From contig QXCR01000193.1 in NCBI GenBank assembly GCA_004380135.1, positions 1-64,000 of the forward strand: a stretch of DNA of 64,000 nucleotides, read 5' to 3'. Below, one piece after another: positions 53,301-64,000 of this stretch. The notes beneath the pieces were generated by a model, which saw only the letters and a list, made by a program, of their open reading frames with translations, had not been told where the DNA came from and did no database searches. The stretch comes from Stemphylium vesicarium (lineage: Eukaryota > Ascomycota > Dothideomycetes > Pleosporales > Pleosporaceae). The translations under genes and the position numbers were made by a program. Numbering within the stretch: the first letter of the stretch is position 1; the number at the start of each line of letters is the position of its first letter.

Positions 53301-54962
53301 GTCGCAAGAGCATTCGCACTGCCTCGGGCCGCCGAACACGTACCTCCGAGGGCCCTGCTCCTCCTCTTCCTGGCCAAGAGTCTGCAGTCGCTGGCGGCCT
53401 AGACTCTGTTGCTGAACAGGCCCCCGATGATCAGTTTGAAGATGGCGAGGAGCGCGGTAGGGTCTTTGTCAAGGTTGTTGGCGTCAAGGATCTTGACCTG
53501 CCCCTCCCCAAGACTGAGCGCGTCAACTTCCAACTGACACTTGACAACGGTCTCCACTGCGTCACTACATCATGGTTGGAGCTCAACCAGTCTGCGCCGA
53601 TTGGACAAGAGTTTGAGCTTGTCGTGCTGGACGATCTCGAGTTCCAGCTTACCCTTCAGACAAAGCTTGAGCCTCCAGCTGTCCCGCAAGTCGTCGCCCC
53701 ACCCGCCAGGATCGTCAACCACAAGAAGTCGCACTCTGCCTTCCGCAACCTTCTCTCATCCCCCAAGAAGAGAAAGGAGCAGGAGCGCAAGGCCCAAGAA
53801 GAGGCTGACCGCATCGCACTTGAAGAGCAGCAACAGGCCCAAGCTGCCGCTAAGCGCAACCACCAAGCGACTGCCTGGGACCTTCTGCATGACCTGGTCG
53901 GACCAGATGGATCTTTCGCCCGCGCCTACGTCTGCCTTAGCAACCACGAGAGCCAAGCTTACGGTCGCCCTCTGACCGTTGATGTCCCTTGCTTCAACGA
54001 ATGGGCTGTCGACAGCACTGGCGCAAGCAGTGTGAAGAGCAAGCGCGGAGGTGTTGTTCGTCGTCCCCCTTACCGGGTCGGCAAGCTCACCCTCCAGCTG
54101 CTGTACGTGCCGAAGCCGAAGAACTCCAAGGACGATGACATGCCCAAGAGCATGAATGCCTGCATTCGCGAGCTGAAGGAGGCCGAACAGGTCAAGGACA
54201 TTAGCTTTGAGGGTACTTTGAGCCAGCAAGGTGGCGATTGCCCAGTAAGTATCACATGCCCGAAAGCGTCAAGACCATACTAACACACTCCAGTACTGGC
54301 GTCGCCGCTTCTTCCGTTTGGAAGGTACGAAGCTCACAGCTTTCCACGAATCCACACGCCAGCCACGTGCTACCATCAACTTGGCAAAGGCTTCCAAGCT
54401 CATGGATGACAAGAGCGCTCTCCAGCAACCCTCCGCTACCAAGACTGGTGGCCGAAGAAAGTCTGGCTTTGCTGAAGACGAAGAAGGGTACATGTTCGTC
54501 GAAGAGGGTTTCCGTATCCGCTTCGCCAACGGTGAGGTCATTGACTTCTACGCCGACAGCCGTGCGCAAAAGGAGGCCTGGATGAAAGTTCTCTCCGAGA
54601 CGGTCGGCAAAGACATTGCCCAGAACAAGGGCTGGGCCGCCATGGTGCTCGAGAAGGAGCGCAAGGAACGTAAAGAGCGATCTCAAATGGGTGCGCCCAT
54701 GGTGCCTACCAAGTCGCATCCCTTGACTGCAAGCTCAAGCGTCCATCGTCCAACCCACGCACGCACCCAATCGCAAGATGTCCAGCCAGCCGCCAGACCA
54801 AGCCCTAGCCCTGTCAAGGGTCATGCCCGAACACAATCCCATGCACCACCTCCACCTCTGAAGGATGTGCGCATGTCACACGCGCCGCCTCCTCGGCCGC
54901 GTACACAGGAAGGAGCGGTAAAGCCAAACCGTAGAGATCAGGTTCGATCGATGATTTTCTAA
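50370..54962 (+). CDS. BUD4: BUD4/anillin-like septation protein with PH domain
   Basis: Four exons, 50370..50387, 50450..50575, 50645..54244 and 54294..54962, 1470 aa. The first exon codes only MSRNEA. The 69-nt second intron is a multiple of three and free of stops, so retention would add 23 residues. The N-terminal ~900 residues are disordered, Ser/Pro/Glu-rich with many SP/TP sites (RPLSEIGPHEQRRNSPSW, KESSPFRDSSPFTHSPR). About residues 1080-1240 form the anillin-homology part (GRVFVKVVGVKDLDLPLPKT, VNFQLTLDNGLHCVTTSWLE). A PH domain follows, starting WRRRFFRLEGTKLTAFHEST and ending AQKEAWMKVLSETV. Bud4 organises septins and the contractile ring at bud or septum sites and is a CDK substrate in yeast. 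The tail is Pro/His-rich. Confidence 0.92.
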
Positions 54963-57040
54963 AAGTCAACATCATTCTTTCCCCCAACTTCTTATCATCG
55001 ATACCCCATTTTACCTATCTCTCTACTTTCCCCCCCTTGTTTGACATTCACTTTCGGCTTACTGGCTCTTCTCTTTGCGTATTTTTTTAGCTTCGCCAGT
55101 ACTCTTCTCTATCGCACAGACTCAGATTGGGGTTTTGGAGACGCAGAATGGTCGGAGGAGGGAAGAAGAGAAGTTTGTCATCAACGACGATGGGCGTGGG
55201 TGCTGCGCATCGTTTCCCCGAGTCGAACAAGACTACTACAACGCCGACACGCTGATGCAAGAGCGAGGTTTTTACTTTTTTTTTTTCATTTCGTACACGC
55301 GTGTTTTTGATAATGAATGGACAGACAGACTGACGGGAAGAAGAAACGCAGAGAAAGGGTTGAAGCGGGGGGTTGTTGCTGTTGTTGTTTCTTGCGTTTC
55401 TGTCGAGTCTGTCGAGTCTGCTTCATGCTACTTGTCTAGTCGTTTTTTTCCTTGTTTATCATTGCTTGTTTTCCCTTTCTTGTATTTCGGGTGACCTGGG
55501 TTCGGGCTTTTCTCCTTTGGCGTTTAATGGGACAAAGCGCTGCTATGGGATTACGAAACAGCGTTGTGTAATGATTTCTAATTAGCGATGAATGGTCGAA
55601 TGTCGGATGATGATGCTGTATGCGATGGTTGATTGAAAGTAACAAAGCAGAGAGAAGAAGCAGAGTGTAGAAGCAGGATGAAGAGTTTGAGAGTTTGAAA
55701 GTGTTCTGAATACATATATATGACTTGATATCTCTTGACTATCTGACTATCTAAACATCTGACCCGTGGCACATGCATTCTAACAATAAGAGCTTGTTGT
55801 GTAAGTTGGCGTTGGTCACGCCCCCGCGCATTGTTGGTGCTCTGTGTGGGGTTTTTGCGACGCGTGTCGGCGCTGTACTTGATGAGGGTGGGAAGGAACA
55901 TGACGCGTTGAGATGGTACCACCATGCGCGTTTTTCGCTCATAAAACTAAGTTAGATGGTAGTTGGGAGTGGAGAAAGTGCGATAATGCAGTTTTTCGCA
56001 CGCGTTTATAGCGTCGTTGCGTTGCTATGGATTTCTGTGCGATTTAGTGTTGCTATTCCACATGCCCAAAAATAAAACCCCCATCGTTCACACTCATTTT
56101 CCCCATGAACCCAAAACAACCGTATCCCAAACTACCAGCACATAGGAAGAAACTGAAAAAAAAAGCGTATACATAAATATAACTTTCTCCCTCTTTCCCC
56201 TGAGTTTATCGACGTGTGTACGCGCGCATTTATATATATGTGAATATTATAGGAAACGATATATACATATACATGTATACAAAGACTCGCTTCGTCGTCC
56301 ATCGTACATGTACATCTTACTATACACCCGTCTTCTTTTTTTTTCCTTCGTCCTCCTTCGTCTACCACCAACAAATTTTTTTTTAAAAAAATCTCCCCGC
56401 GCAAAAACTACAGGAACAAATACGACGGCAACGGAGACATCAAAAACGTCAAAACAACCAGTCAGTCCGTTTATATTTGGGGGTCGTTTGCGCTCCACAC
56501 GTAACCCCATACAGAGCATCTCACCGTAGGCCAGACTTGATGGTTATTTTTTTTTTGCATGCTGTTGGATACGTAAAACGGCGGAGATGAAAGAGTGTTG
56601 AGATGGGCGACAGGCGCGAGACAAACGACTTGAGGCTTTTTGCGTGTACGAGGGAATTGGTCTTTGCTAGATAGCGAGTATGTGGTGGAACTCTGCGTAC
56701 CACATGTGAACGTCGTTTGGTCAAGTTTGTGTAACACGGCAGCAAACCAGCAAACAGACACTACCTACTCCTAACCGTTGACGCCGCCACCCCTTGCATC
56801 GAGAGCTGCGCCTGTATACTGCATGATAACATTCTCATTCCTCCCCTGGCCTTACCCATTTGCAGGACACTTTGTTTCTACGTGCAGCGCGTGAAGATCC
56901 TATTATTCAAATTTGCTTGCTGCGGCGTGAGATATGTGGTGCGCGTAAACTGCCAAAAAAAAGGCGAGTCTACTACTGGCGTAGAAGAAGAAAAGGAAGA
57001 GGGAGGCGAAGAGGAAAGAGGAAAGATACATGAGGACAAA
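54963..57040. other. Long intergenic region
   Basis: About 2.1 kb without a supported gene. It has several long T runs (e.g. 55267-55287, 56333-56345, 56377-56390, 56548-56558) and an AT-rich, ATATA-containing patch at about 56230-56290. The first part is probably the BUD4 3' UTR and the last ~150 bases a purine-rich leader of the next gene. Frames here encode no recognisable motif. Confidence 0.5.
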
Positions 57041-59265
57041 ATGGGCGCGTCTCACTCGACACCCCCACCCCTCGTCCAAGTCAACGCACCAGGGGGAAAA
57101 GTCCTGGTTCCATCAGGTAAAGTCTGGCTCAGTGCCCTACTCCATCTCCACGCCCCCATACCCACCCCCCAACCCCACCACTAACCCCCATCTCAGGAAC
57201 AGCATTCACAGTCCACCCCCCCTACCCAGCCTACCCACGCTCCCTCACCTCACCCCCCACACCCATGTACAGCCCCTACGCGTCTTCTCGCCATGGGAGC
57301 GGACCCCAGATGCGAGCACGACACTACGCGCGGCACGGAGCTAGATGGCCCGACGGCGATGTAATCGAGGGGAGTGAGGGTGATGAAAGCACAACTATGG
57401 TAGATGGGATGGACGCGATGGATACCATAACGGGGGGAAGAGGTATGAGAGGTATGAGGGGCTACACTGGAGGAGGCATGGGAGGAGGTACAGCACGAAG
57501 AATACCCAGCTATTTCGAAACCCTAGGTAATACACGACCTCGGTCCGCGCCCGCGATGCCCATCATGCCTGGGGCGGGTTATGTATCTGGTATGCACTAC
57601 ATGCCGGGGCCTACTACTCCAGGGATGGGTGACGGCGGCGGTGGTGGTGGTCTACACGAAGTTCAGACAGGAGGAGTGGGGGGAATGATGGGTACCGGAG
57701 TGCCCATGATGCGGGGAGAAGGTATAGCGGATATGCAACAGCAGCAGGCACCTCCCCCAGAGTATACTGCGAACCCTAATCTGCTGCCTAAGTACGGTGG
57801 CGTCGCCGGCGGGGAAATGCATGGGGCGCAGACGCAACCCTACACCGGCTACCCTGGGCCCTGTCCGCCTAGTCCGACGTCGAGTACCAGTACACCAGCG
57901 CCACAGGCCCCGCCACAGACTTCGCGGCGAGCGCGGCCAGCCCACTATGAGCATGTGCCCATGGGCGCGTATGCCGACACGAAGACAGCGCGGAAATCTG
58001 CGCGGCGGCCGCGCAGGGAACCGCAGATGTCGACGCGGCTGAATCGCGGGCAACCGCTGCAGAAAAAGGTTGGGCCGTCGGGAGAAGAGTGGTTACAAGA
58101 CGATGCGTTTCTGGATGCGTGTACATGTACTACAAACTGTAATTGTCGGAAGAGTCAACGCGTGTTATATCGCGCGCGCAACGAGCGGCGTAGAGGCCGC
58201 GATGACTCTGACGATGATGATGGGGAAGACCATGATTATGGCAGCGGCGAGATACGCTACATATTGAAAGATGACCTAGGTCGAGACTGCGGCGACCACA
58301 GCGGGTGCAAGAAAAGCTTAAGTGGAAGCGAGTCAGACTCTTCTCGTAAGAAGGGGACAAAGAAGAAGACGAAAAAAGAAAAGAAAAAAGACAAAAAGCG
58401 CAGGGACCAGTTTGAAGGTTTGAAAGATAACTTGTTGGAGGCGCTTGATGAGCGCTTGCAAGACATGACAAAAGCAAGTCGTCAGCGAGACGAGTCTGGA
58501 AGCCCCGCGCGGCCCTCGCTCGGCGTGCCCGGTTTGGGACAGCAGACGTCCTGCAACTTGATGAATGGCCCGGGAATAGATCCGCGGATTTACGCTCAAC
58601 AACTGGGTGCAATGGCCGGTAATCCGTATGGCATGGCTACAACACCAGGTATGGGGCCAATACCACCTGGCATGACAGGTCCGTCTGGTAACAACGGCCC
58701 CATGCATCAAGACATGAGCATGGGCATGGCAGGATTTCAGCATGACGTTTCTGATATGGATGGTCCGAGGGGCATGGGCATGGGCAATGCCAACATGCAA
58801 TATGGCATGATGAACAAGAAAGCCATGCGGCCCAACTTCATGTCACCCCGCGGGGCCAAAGCGGGAGTTCGCTTTGGCGGGGACGGCATGGGTAGGGACA
58901 TGGATCGAATGGCGGCCATGTATTCCCAAGCTATGGGAAGCCGCGGAGGCATACCAGGACATGGTGGTAGTGGAGGAAGTAGGCGAGCGCATTTAGACTC
59001 TGAGTCTGATGATTTCGACTCTGGGCCAGGCCTGCCGATGCGCTCAGGCATACGACACCGGGCTGGTGAGTATTGTCATCATGTTGTAATTACTACCATC
59101 GTATACTGAACTTGTCTAGGACGTGGCAGTAGGGGACTGGGTCGTGCAGACAAGGACTCCCCAAATAGGCGTGACTTCGGTGCCAGTCCACTTGGAAGGA
59201 ACAACAGCAGTCGCGATCGAGGCAAGCAGGCTCGAGTAGACACAGATGACGACGACGCGTATTGA
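57041..59265 (+). CDS. Predicted N-myristoylated Met/Gly-rich protein
   Basis: Three exons, 57041..57116, 57197..59065 and 59120..59265, 696 aa; introns of 80 and 54 nt keep frame. The N-terminus MGASHSTPPP fits the N-myristoylation consensus (Gly2, Ser6), suggesting membrane attachment. The body is low complexity: GMRGMRGYTGGGMGGG, many MG/PG repeats, and Pro-rich spans. A central basic/acidic block contains a cysteine cluster, CTCTTNCNCRKSQ, near residue 355, and a Lys-rich stretch (KKGTKKKTKKEKKKDKKRR) that could bind acidic lipids or nucleic acid. The C-terminus is Arg/Gly/Ser-rich and ends in VDTDDDDAY. I recognise no family. The exon 3 boundary is supported by GTGAGT...TCTAG signals. 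Membrane anchoring is inference from the first six residues. Confidence 0.8.
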
Positions 59266-60273
59266 AAGACGGCATCTTCGGGTAAACTACCCAAGGCTGA
59301 GGAACGGCACGGAAACGTTGTCTTTGTGGTTCGATGAATGCTGGTCTGAAAAGGCCAATAATAAAGTTGGACCCTGGCCAGGTTCTTTTCTCAGTGCGTC
59401 ACGATTGGCGTTGAAAACCATCACCCCAGCGTACGTGAGATAGATGCCTTGTTTCGTGCAGCTGGAACTTGAAATGAGACACGTCGATCTGCGTGCCCTG
59501 CGGGTTGCAACGGCAGGGTGGTGAAAGGCGCAGGCTGCAGCAATGCTGAACGGGCGCAGGATCGGTGTCTGGCGTGGCCGCGTTGCTGCAGGACAACATC
59601 CCTGCCAACACAACCCCTGTCTTGTGGATGGTTCACACGTTGCCCTGTCAGCATGTGGTTGAACATAGATTGAGGCGTTCAACTCACCGAGATATGCGTC
59701 GGGCAGCTAAAAACAATGCAGTCGCATCTCGATACGGCCGGTATTGGGCACCATGGCATCAGCAAAGCGGCATTTTTCTTGCCGGAGCAGTTGGACAATG
59801 CGGGTAAGCTGTATCACTTTCGATAAAAAAAGACGCGACGAAAAAGAATCGTAAAGTGAAGATTTTCATTCGCTATCTGAGCGCACCAGACGCCCCGAGA
59901 TGAACCATTGTAGGTATGAAACTCTAAGTCGAAGAAAATACCGCATGGCATCTGCCAGCGGTGTATGTGCATCTCTCGTGATTACGCTATCCTGGAGACG
60001 CGTCTAAAAAAAAATCCGTATACGCCAATCCAGTCCAAGTGTAGATCCAGTGTTTCCGATCTCTCGTGTAGATGCCTACATCAGTAAATGCCGACCAACT
60101 CCTCGCTTATAAACGCATAGGATGTAAAACAGGGACCAGAGAAGAAGAGTCCAAGGAGACGAAAAGAAAAGGATGTGGAGCCCATCGTAGTCACTACTGT
60201 GATGTATCGTGTGACTTGTTTACTCGTGGATCATTCTGAGTGACGAGGTCGAGGAAGTGGGCCTCGCTAGCCA
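59266..60273. other. Convergent intergenic region
   Basis: About 1 kb between the convergent 3' ends of the myristoylated-protein gene and the 282-aa gene. Only chance frames; no repeat or RNA gene recognised. Confidence 0.5.
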
Positions 60274-61228
60274 CTAGGGAGCGCACCAACCAAGGCCGGT
60301 GTTGGCAATGCCGACAGCAGACGCAAGACGCTTTCCCCTCTCATTGAGACTTAGGATGGCGCACTTCTTCTCGGCCAGCCAGTTCTCAAAGGCATTGACA
60401 TCTTCCGGGTTCATGTGGGCTTTGGCCTCGCACCAGGCGGTATCTACTTTGTACGTCTTATGGCGGAGACGGGGAAGGGCCTCGGTGCGCAGGTGCGACA
60501 ACTCCGCAGCATAGTAGGCGTCATGGGATTTGAGAGGCGTGGAGAAGGAGCGCTCTCGCGAGCGAGATAACTCCGAGGGACCAAGGCAGATGGGTGAGCC
60601 AGGACACATAACCTGAGACACAGGAAGTGATGATGTCAGAGGGGACGCGCTTCCGGACTGAGAGGTTGAGGAAACACTCGTAAGGGGTGACGAGGAGTCT
60701 GACTGGAAGACGCTACTGGCATTGCTGATTGTGCGAAACCTCGGTGGTGGGAGCTGGTCGAGTTGAACCAAGAGATCATCTGCGGTAGGCTTAGTGTCGA
60801 CATCGCTGTCTTCGGAACTCTCCAAGTGTTTGTCCAGGCGCTCGAAACCTGTGTGTAGTTAGCATCTAGCCGAGGGGCATATGCACGTGATGTGCAAACG
60901 TGACCCAGCAGCCAATGAAAGAGAGCGCTTGGGTGACGCTAGCGTGGTACTTACCAGTCAGAACAGCAGCTCCGGCATGCTGCACTGCGGCCAAGCTAGA
61001 TTGAACTTGATCAGGAAGACGGTCCCAGAGTTCTCGAGGGCAGTACCAGTGGCGCAAGTGGGCGGGGTCGTAGCTAAAGGCATCGCCGTCCTTGGGGGTA
61101 GCGTTGCGGACAGCATTGAGGTACGAGGCCGACCTGGATAGGGTAGCTACACTCATGCGCCTGGAGCTACCTGGGCGAGGCTGAGCAGGGTTGTGGTAGA
61201 TGGGGTTTGGAGACTGTGGAGTAGCCAT
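60274..61228 (-). CDS. Hypothetical 282-aa protein
   Basis: Two exons, complement(60274..60848, 60955..61228); the 106-nt intron (GTAAGT...ACACAG, branch CTAAC) is phase 1. I recognise no family. The N-terminal third has a basic Ser-rich start (SSRRMSVATLSRSASYLNAV) and a short folded-looking block, DPAHLRHWYCPRELWDRLPD, followed by helix SSLAAVQHAGAAVL. A Ser/Thr/Pro-rich linker separates it from a C-terminal block with a helical YYAAELSHLRTEALPRLRHK and EDVNAFENWLAEKKCAILSL segment, ending IANTGLGWCAP. RRMS and RSRERS motifs look like kinase sites. No signal peptide or TM segment. Likely a soluble regulatory protein; the role is unknown. Confidence 0.8.
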
Positions 61229-62855
61229 GGCGGGCGGTGAGGTATACTCGAGTAGATCTATGGCGAGGCCGGCGAAAGTGGAGCAGGCGGCGAACTTGAC
61301 TCTTTGGCGAGGTGCTATGACAATTGCTGTCGATGGGTCAAAGGAGTGTGAGTGGTATTTGTAGGGAACGACGGAAGTTTCTAGATGAAGCGTGTGCTTG
61401 AGTGTGCGTGAGGTGGGAAGAGGTGGAGGAAGAGGGTGAAAGGATCGTGGTCGGGCTGGTGATCGAAGGGCTTAGCGGAGTAAGCAGGAAGAAGTGTGGA
61501 GTTTGGGCAGGGGTGTGCGGGTACGGGTACTTTGCGGGCGGCGTTTGGTGTGTGGATGGGAATCAAAGGGTGGCCAGCGGTTTCCCATATACCCGACAAA
61601 GCAGCTACGTCAATTAACAACGGGAGATTGCACGGGCAGCGAGCGCCGTGTGCAGTGAATGAGGCGGGATAGCTGTGGTTGGTGAGCTTAGGCCATAATT
61701 TCGCAGTCAACGCGCCCCCAGGTTGATGCAGGGAAAACGTTGCGGTGCGCGGGCAACGTGAAAGGTACTAAGGTACGCCTAGAGGACTAGGGTATGTAGC
61801 ATGCCCAAACACCCGGAAGCGCTGCCCAGCAACTCGCTGCAGGCTGCATGGAATTGCGCCCGCGCCATCAGCATGCAAGATGGGCCGAAAAGGAACATGT
61901 CGGCAGTACGCCACAGGATAGACATCTGGGGGCCGTCTGGGGCTAGAACATGCAGCGATGATGGTGTTGTGAGGTGGACTGAGGTGGGAAAAAAATAAGG
62001 CAGGGCACTTACGCGCTACGTCAGTTGTGTGCCGCTTCCCTGCTTGCACAGCCTCGGAATGATCCGGAACCGGGTTAGGAAGGCGCAGTGCGTCGTCGGG
62101 ATGCCGAAAGCAGCCTCAGCTGACACGGTTTGAGTTTGCAGCGCTTGCGGCTGGGCACTGTGCGGCGGGCGGCGACGACGACGGCGAAGCGAGCTGCGAG
62201 CCTCGGGGAGCCTCTAGAAAAACAACTTAGCATGCGTGTTTCATAGTCTGCCGATCGCACTCACTGTACTCGACGTTTTATCGGGCGGTGGTGGTTAGCC
62301 GACGAGACTATCAGGTGCAGGTGCTGAGGGTGCAGAGGGTTAGTTAGGGTACAAGACGAAAAAAGTATTCACGGACGGTCCTCTTTATATCAAAGATGAA
62401 CCGCTGCTGTCGTATGGTCGACCGCGGATTTGATGCTCGCCCCTCTGGTTCCGGCCCCACAAACCATGGCTCTATCGCGCGCACAACTACGACGTAGTAT
62501 GGTCTGCCTGTCGTCAGCACGCGCAGCGGAAGTCGTACGGACCCTGATTATCGCTTCGACGAGAACTCTAAGAGACGTCATCATGGCGGCGGCCAGACAA
62601 CACGCTGACGTGCACATCATGTTTCCAAGGCATGACGAGTCTCATTTGCATCGCCTACCGTAGTAGTATTACAGGTACTACTATCGCAGTTGGGCGTTGA
62701 GCACCTTTGCGCCGTGCTGAGCCACACTCGACCACATTTCATCTAGCATAGCCGAACACGCCCCAGCAAATGGTAAATCCCTCATCGCAGCACATCACGC
62801 TTCTATTCCGGAGTCCTTCGCTTGCGGGGCTCTTGGTCTTCGCGCGTCCGACCGA
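61229..62855. other. Long intergenic region
   Basis: About 1.6 kb. It probably holds the promoter and long leader of the 282-aa gene and the 3' UTR of the prolyl isomerase. Frames on both strands are GC-rich and lack motifs. No RNA gene recognised. Confidence 0.5.
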
Positions 62856-63577
62856 TTATTCCAGTCTACATCGCGTAATGTTAGTGCCATCATCAAGACG
62901 TGTAAAAGCCGTCCCACCTTTGGATCAAGTGCACTCCTGATGCTGTTTCAACGGGCTCGCTGACCTGGCCCTTTTGGAGCTCAAAGGCAGCTTGTTCAAA
63001 CTCCTTTTGCATGTCGCCCTGGCCGAAGAAGCCACTGCGCTCTGTTAGCAAACCGGACCTGCCTAAACATGATGGGCACTCACAGGTCGCCTCCCTTGCG
63101 CGCGCTGCTGCAGTCTGACTCTGTTGTGGCCAGCTCCGAGAGGGATTTGGCATTGGCGTCATTTGTTCCTGCCTCGAATGCCTTGATCTGCTCCTGGTAG
63201 CGCTGGATCATCTCGCGGGCCTCTTCCACGCTGCGTGTAATGTTGGGTTCCCTCCAGCTAGCCGGGCGTCTGCTGTCGCGGTGCTTGACGAGGAGATGAG
63301 CGCATCGAATCTTGCCTTCCGACGGCGCTTGGGCGGCGGGCGCGACCCCCTTGGAGCTATGGTTGGCAGCCATGAATGCCTTGAGCTTGTCGGGGTCGGT
63401 GCCTGCCGGGGGCTCCCATCGCGAGTCCTTGGTTTGCGCGTGGAAGTAGTATGGCAGGTTCTTCGTATTGGAGCGGCGCACCTCCCATCCCTCGGGGAGA
63501 CCAGTATCGGCAGACGACTATGACGCGTGAGCTGCGGTACGTGAAGCATAGAAAGGGAGTCGCGCAATGCTTACCAT
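62856..63577 (-). CDS. ESS1: Pin1/Ess1-type peptidyl-prolyl isomerase (WW + parvulin)
   Basis: Four exons, complement(62856..62865, 62918..63034, 63084..63517, 63575..63577), 187 aa. The first exon is the ATG alone; the last is 10 nt (completing R, then L-E-stop). Introns of 57, 49 and 52 nt all have GT-AG ends. The WW domain spans about residues 8-40 (LPEGWEV..., W12 and W35) and binds phospho-Ser/Thr-Pro. The parvulin domain begins KIRCAHLLVKH: catalytic residues by analogy are H75, C137, S138 and H181, with phosphate-binding R84/R85 in DSRRPASWR. The GGDLGFFGQGDM and F...A.EL..GQVSEPVETASG blocks are intact. The enzyme isomerises pSer-Pro bonds, including in the RNA polymerase II tail. The C-terminus without the last exon would be read-through of the intron. 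Confidence 0.93.
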
Positions 63578-63946
63578 GATTGCAGCTAGTGTATGTGTGG
63601 GCTCGAGGCAGCTGTAGTATGGTAGAATCAGGATAGTGCAGAGCTTGATGGCAGTGTCTGCAGGGGCAGTCGAGGGTACAGCGTGGAGCGACGTCTGGAA
63701 TTGCAGGCGGTGGACAAGGCGATCGGCGGTCCCAGGTCGATAATGCGGGGGTTCTTGCCAAACAAAGGCCTGCCCGGCAACGGAGGCAAGTGGGGTGGTC
63801 CGCGCGCAGTCATACTAGCCTGCGTGTCTCAGCTTTCGCTATTCAACGTCTTTGGATTGTCGACATTCGCGATATATAGGATACACACGAGTCCACGCCA
63901 AGTAAATCACCGACATTTACACACGACCCGAATATCATCATCAACA
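63578..63946. other. Divergent promoter region at right edge
   Basis: 369 bases between the prolyl isomerase start and the next + strand start. A pyrimidine/AC-rich leader (ATCATCATCAACATG) precedes the latter. Confidence 0.5.
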
Positions 63947-64000
63947 TGGCATCCCCAGCAGAGACGGGCGGCGTCAAGGGCGGCAAAGAGCCCATTCTCT
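63947..64000 (+). CDS. Start of a gene cut by the window edge
   Basis: An ATG in a good fungal context (ATCAACATGGC) opens a frame that runs to the window end: MASPAETGGVKGGKEPIL. Only 18 codons are visible, so no function can be given. The AC-rich leader and codon choice (GGC, GTC, AAG) look genuine. Confidence 0.55.

Noticed and set aside
62430..62663. 77-codon + strand frame
   Set aside because: Isolated, Ala/Arg-rich and without motif; no splice partners found.
1..64000. CRISPR arrays, tRNA or rRNA genes, transposons with terminal repeats
   Set aside because: Reading both strands by eye I saw no regular spaced repeats, no convincing tRNA cloverleaf and no transposase or reverse-transcriptase motifs. 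A tRNAscan or repeat search would be needed to exclude short or decayed copies.

Overview
The window reads as a gene-dense chromosomal segment of a filamentous ascomycete (Pezizomycotina; Dothideomycetes/Pleosporales is my guess, not shown). Genes lie on both strands, most introns are 44-110 nt with GT...AG ends and CTAAC-like branch sites, and the families present (HET, NACHT-ankyrin, DUF7025 AAA ATPase, GH18, SLC35F, fungal Bud4) are typical of such genomes. No prokaryotic, viral or organellar features were seen.

Layout. 0-10 kb: saccharopine dehydrogenase-like reductase (-), a RING-H2/PHD chromatin-type protein (+), a 597-aa protein with a Q/G/Y-rich tail (-), and a small two-TM protein (-). 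10.2-14.9 kb: a large NACHT-ankyrin (NLR-like) gene (-) carrying several independent disabling lesions. 16.7-20.4 kb: TIF5 (eIF5) and an SLC35F-type transporter (+). 20.7-28.4 kb: an accessory island with an alpha/beta hydrolase (-), a decayed DUF7025 AAA-ATPase fragment (-), a tiny secreted-peptide candidate (-), a decayed GH18 chitinase with a substituted catalytic Glu (+), and an intact HET-domain gene (-).

29-42 kb: conserved core genes: THI6 (+), PFS2 (-), DGAT1 (+) and the THADA/TRM732 homologue (-, seven exons, 1662 aa). 42-55 kb: a 1230-aa disordered protein (+), a twinfilin-like double ADF-H protein (-), the mitochondrial DEAD-box helicase MRH4 (-) and a BUD4/anillin-like septation protein (+). 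57-64 kb: a predicted N-myristoylated low-complexity protein (+), an unknown 282-aa protein (-), a Pin1/Ess1 prolyl isomerase (-) whose start codon is an exon by itself, and the first 18 codons of a further gene (+) at the right edge.

The main contrast is between intact housekeeping genes and the recognition/competition genes (NLR, AAA-ATPase, chitinase), which are broken by nonsense codons, many of them explainable as C-to-T or G-to-A changes (RIP-like). Exon coordinates were derived by hand from splice signals and reading-frame continuity; family names come from motif recognition without database searches.
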